Below, in pieces: positions 61,336-64,000 of a DNA stretch of 64,000 bases (the stretch's first letter is position 1; each line of letters begins with the position of its first letter). The notes below the pieces were generated by a model that was given only the letters and a program-made list of their open reading frames with translations, was not told the origin of the DNA and searched no databases. Origin of the DNA: Pseudoalteromonas luteoviolacea NCIMB 1944 (GTDB lineage Bacteria; Pseudomonadota; Gammaproteobacteria; Enterobacterales; Alteromonadaceae); assembly GCF_001625565.1 (NCBI RefSeq), contig NZ_AUXS01000086.1:1-64000 (forward strand), read 5' to 3'. Made by a program: the position numbers and the translations under genes.

Positions 61336-64000
61336 ATGAACGGCAATACTCTCGATACAGATCAGAATACATTTTCCTTTGTTGATGCGGAACGAAAAGT
61401 CCTTGATTTTTGGGAAAAACAGGATATTTTCCAAAAATCTCTTCGTCAAACAGCCAACAATCCACCCTATGCATTTTACGATGGACCTCCATTTGCAACT
61501 GGTAAACCACACCATGGGCACCTGCTGGCATCCACCATTAAAGATATTATCCCTCGCTACTTTACGATGAAAGGTTATTATGTCCAACGCCGTTTTGGCT
61601 GGGATTGTCATGGCCTACCGATTGAACATGAAACCGATAAAACCTTGGGCATGTCAGCCAAAGAGGCCGTTGAGACCTTAGGGATCAAAGCATACAATGA
61701 TGAGTGTCGAGGTATCGTTCAACGCTATACCAAAGAGTGGCGCTCTACCGTTACACGTATTGGCCGCTGGGTCGATTTTGATAATGATTACAGAACCATG
61801 GAACCTTGGTACATGGAGTCTGTATGGTGGGTGTTCAAACAACTTTGGGAAAAAGACCTTATCACCCAAGGCGTCAAGGTTGTACCGTTCTCTACCACTT
61901 TGGGCACCGTTTTATCTAACTTCGAAGCGGGTTCTAACTACAAAGATGTGCAAGATCCTGCACTTGAAGTGTTATTCAAATTAGAAGACGAAGACTGCTA
62001 TATCGCAGCGTGGACCACCACACCTTGGACATTACCTTCTAACTTGGGGTTATGTGTAAAAGCCGACGCCGACTACATAAAAGTGTTAGATGAAGATAAA
62101 GATATCCACTTTATTATTGCCAAAGCGCGCCTTGAAGCCATAGGTAAAGGGAAAAACTTAACCGTAGTGCAAGAATTTACAGGCGCGGAATTGGTCGGAA
62201 AACGCTATGAGCCGCTATTTGATTATTTCAAAGAATTAAAGAATGAAGGCGCATTTGTTGTCCTTGCAGACGATTATGTCACCATGGACAGTGGTACGGG
62301 TATCGTACATATCGCACCAGCATTTGGTGAAGACGATAACCGCGTTATGAAAGAGGCAAATATTCAGGCCGTTGTGTGTCCTTTGAATATGGTTGGCGAG
62401 TTTACCGAAGAAGTGACGGACTTTAGCGGTATGCACGTCAAAGAAGCGGATAAAAAAATCATTCGCCACTTAAAAGAAACCGGTCACCTCTACAGCCACA
62501 CCACCATAGTGCACAGCTACCCGTTCTGCCCGCGCTCTGACACGCCGATCATCTATCGTTCTATTCCATCATGGTATGTCAAAGTAGAACAAATGCGCGA
62601 CAAACTCGTGGCATTGAACCAACAGATCAACTGGGTTCCTGAGTATATTAAAGAAGGCCGAATGGGTAACTGGTTGGCAGGCGCCATTGACTGGGCTGTC
62701 TCGCGAAACAGATACTGGGGAACACCCATCCCGCTGTGGCGCAACGACGTAACTGGCAACTATTTGTGTATTGGTTCCATAGAAGAATTGGAGCACTATT
62801 CAGGGATCCGTGTCGATGACTTGCACCGTGACTACGTCGATGATATTTCTTTCAGTGTGGCGGGTGAAGAAGGCACTTATCAGCGGATTGAGGAAGTGCT
62901 AGATTGTTGGTTTGAGTCAGGCGCTATGCCGTATGCTCAGCTCCACTACCCGTTCGAAAATCAGTCGCTTTTCGAGTCTAGTTTTCCGGCTGAATTCATT
63001 GCCGAGGGATTGGATCAAACACGCGGTTGGTTCTATACCCTATTGGTATTAAGCCAGGCTTTACACGACAAGCCCGCATTTAAGAACGTCATTGTTAATG
63101 GCATCGTGATGGCAGAAGATGGCAAAAAAATGTCGAAGCGCTTGCGCAACTACACCCAGCCAGATGACATCATGGAAGAGTTTGGTGCCGATGCACTGCG
63201 GTTATATTTAATCAACTCAGGTTTGGTAAAAGGCGAACCACAACACTTTTCAAACGAAGGTGTGAAACTGACTGTTCGTCGTGCCATGCTACCTTGGTGG
63301 AATGCCTTTAAATTCCTGAAAACTTATATAGAGATCGATGGTTGGAAACCGTCAAATACCGCGCACACAATCACCAATCCGTTGGATCATTGGATACTGT
63401 CAAAGCTGCAAACATTGAAGTTAAAGGTCACCACGGAGATCGAAAACTATCAGCTATACAACGTTATTCCAGTGTTGTTTGAGTTTATTGAGCAATTGAC
63501 TAACTGGTATATCCGCCTTAATCGCTCACGTTTTTGGGCTGAAACACTGACGGAAGACAAGGTGTGTGCATATCAGACGCTGTACACTTGTATCTACGAG
63601 TTAAGCTTGGCCATGGCCCCGTTTGCACCATTCTTGTCTGAGCATATCTATCAAGAAATGCTTGCCCTGCAAGAAAAAGAGGAGCAACCAGAGTCAGTGC
63701 ACTTATGTACTTATCCAACCGTGGATGAAGCACTCATTCAACCAGAGCTTGAAGATGCACTCGCGCTATTGCAAAACGTCGTACTGCTAGGTCGTCAAAA
63801 ACGTAATAAAGAGCGGATCAAGACCAAAATCCCTCTAATGAGCCTAACCGTGATCCACCGCGATACAGGTCTACTTCAAGAGATCAAGAAGCTAGAGTCT
63901 TACTTGCAATCTGAGCTGAATGTAAAATCAGTCGTCTACCGTGAAGATGAAGACACCTTCATCAATTTCTACGCCAAGCCAAACTCACCTTTGCTGGGCA
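61336..64000 (+). CDS. ileS: Isoleucyl-tRNA synthetase type 2 (self-resistance), 5' part
   Basis: The frame stays open to the window end: 888 residues of an expected 1030 or more, so the C-terminus is missing here. Class I signature motifs are HHGH (59-62) and KMSKR (598-602); editing-domain landmarks TTPWTLPSN and SGTGIVHIAPAFGED are present. The FYDGPPFATGKPHHGH context and KMSKRLRNY are eukaryote-like (IleRS2), not like normal proteobacterial IleS. Mupirocin and thiomarinol mimic isoleucyl-adenylate, and IleRS2 enzymes such as MupM resist them, so this is very likely the producer's immunity gene. Its HxGH motif is the canonical form, not the rearranged GxHH reported for hyper-resistant IleRS2. 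A second, housekeeping ileS probably lies elsewhere. Confidence 0.94.
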   Translation, partial: MNGNTLDTDQNTFSFVDAERKVLDFWEKQDIFQKSLRQTANNPPYAFYDGPPFATGKPHHGHLLASTIKDIIPRYFTMKGYYVQRRFGWDCHGLPIEHETDKTLGMSAKEAVETLGIKAYNDECRGIVQRYTKEWRSTVTRIGRWVDFDNDYRTMEPWYMESVWWVFKQLWEKDLITQGVKVVPFSTTLGTVLSNFEAGSNYKDVQDPALEVLFKLEDEDCYIAAWTTTPWTLPSNLGLCVKADADYIKVLDEDKDIHFIIAKARLEAIGKGKNLTVVQEFTGAELVGKRYEPLFDYFKELKNEGAFVVLADDYVTMDSGTGIVHIAPAFGEDDNRVMKEANIQAVVCPLNMVGEFTEEVTDFSGMHVKEADKKIIRHLKETGHLYSHTTIVHSYPFCPRSDTPIIYRSIPSWYVKVEQMRDKLVALNQQINWVPEYIKEGRMGNWLAGAIDWAVSRNRYWGTPIPLWRNDVTGNYLCIGSIEELEHYSGIRVDDLHRDYVDDISFSVAGEEGTYQRIEEVLDCWFESGAMPYAQLHYPFENQSLFESSFPAEFIAEGLDQTRGWFYTLLVLSQALHDKPAFKNVIVNGIVMAEDGKKMSKRLRNYTQPDDIMEEFGADALRLYLINSGLVKGEPQHFSNEGVKLTVRRAMLPWWNAFKFLKTYIEIDGWKPSNTAHTITNPLDHWILSKLQTLKLKVTTEIENYQLYNVIPVLFEFIEQLTNWYIRLNRSRFWAETLTEDKVCAYQTLYTCIYELSLAMAPFAPFLSEHIYQEMLALQEKEEQPESVHLCTYPTVDEALIQPELEDALALLQNVVLLGRQKRNKERIKTKIPLMSLTVIHRDTGLLQEIKKLESYLQSELNVKSVVYREDEDTFINFYAKPNSPLLG

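Noticed and set aside
61336..64000. ileS as the ordinary housekeeping gene marking the cluster edge
   Set aside because: The motifs are of the eukaryote-like IleRS2 type, not the usual proteobacterial IleRS1, and the gene is divergent from an IleRS-inhibitor-type cluster.
1..64000. CRISPR arrays, tRNA/rRNA genes, insertion sequences or transposases
   Set aside because: None was seen on either strand; apart from the palindromes and the 9-bp tandem repeat there are no repeat arrays or transposase-like frames.

Overview
The window is dominated by a trans-acyltransferase polyketide gene cluster of the mupirocin (pseudomonic acid) / thiomarinol family. It very probably comes from a marine gammaproteobacterium such as Pseudoalteromonas, possibly on a plasmid. 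The family call rests on three things. First, a complete set of recognisable parts: MmpA-, MmpB-, MmpC-, MmpD- and MmpE-type proteins, an HMG-CoA-synthase beta-branching cassette, a MupA-type luciferase-like monooxygenase, and MupB, MupC, MupF and MupL relatives. Second, module architectures that match those I know for monic acid assembly. Third, a partial eukaryote-type isoleucyl-tRNA synthetase (IleRS2), the expected self-resistance enzyme, at the right edge. The species call is inference; nothing in the window is diagnostic.

Layout. 1-280 is an AT-rich leader that opens with a 20-bp palindrome. 281-1369 (+) is a ParB-like DNA-binding protein with no ParA beside it. 1742-6690 (+) holds a small DUF2938-type membrane protein, a long acyl-CoA/AMP ligase, a cytochrome P450 and a two-lobed VOC-fold protein, closely spaced and probably one operon. 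60729 down to 6692 (-) is about 54 kb transcribed in one direction: monooxygenase, MmpA-like PKS, donor ACP, decarboxylating KS, HMG-CoA synthase, ECH1, an ECH2-KS-ACP-oxidoreductase fusion, alpha/beta hydrolase, MmpB-like PKS, acylhydrolase/AT/ER protein, MmpD-like PKS, KASIII-like enzyme, old-yellow-enzyme reductase and an SDR ketoreductase. After a divergent 606-bp control region, ileS (+) starts at 61336 and runs off the window.

How it fits together (inference from family knowledge). The free-standing AT loads malonyl units onto all modules, since none carries an AT. The 6639-aa PKS would build the first four extensions of the monic-acid-like chain, with C-methylation in modules 1 and 3. 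The 3026-aa PKS would finish it: a non-elongating KS/ACP stage, possibly where the MupA-type enzyme alpha-hydroxylates, then one KS-KR extension, then a last module whose three tandem ACPs all carry the tryptophan flag of beta-branching. The ACP/KS/HCS/ECH1/ECH2 cassette would install the beta-methyl there. The 2765-aa PKS with its four tandem ACPs and terminal thioesterase would make the hydroxy fatty-acid side chain and release product.

The features that look least ordinary are: (i) two copies of the palindrome TTGTCTCA-N4-TGAGACAA, one ahead of the parB-like gene and one between the PKS operon and ileS, in the same orientation relative to the gene they precede, suggesting a ParB-type regulator or a partition system tied to the cluster; (ii) fusion of ECH2 to the KS-oxidoreductase protein; (iii) an extra non-elongating KS plus ACP before the thioesterase; (iv) serine-less ACP relics in two PKSs; and (v) a P450/VOC/ligase cassette, while the Rieske oxygenase, phosphopantetheinyl transferase and quorum-sensing genes known from mupirocin are not in this window.
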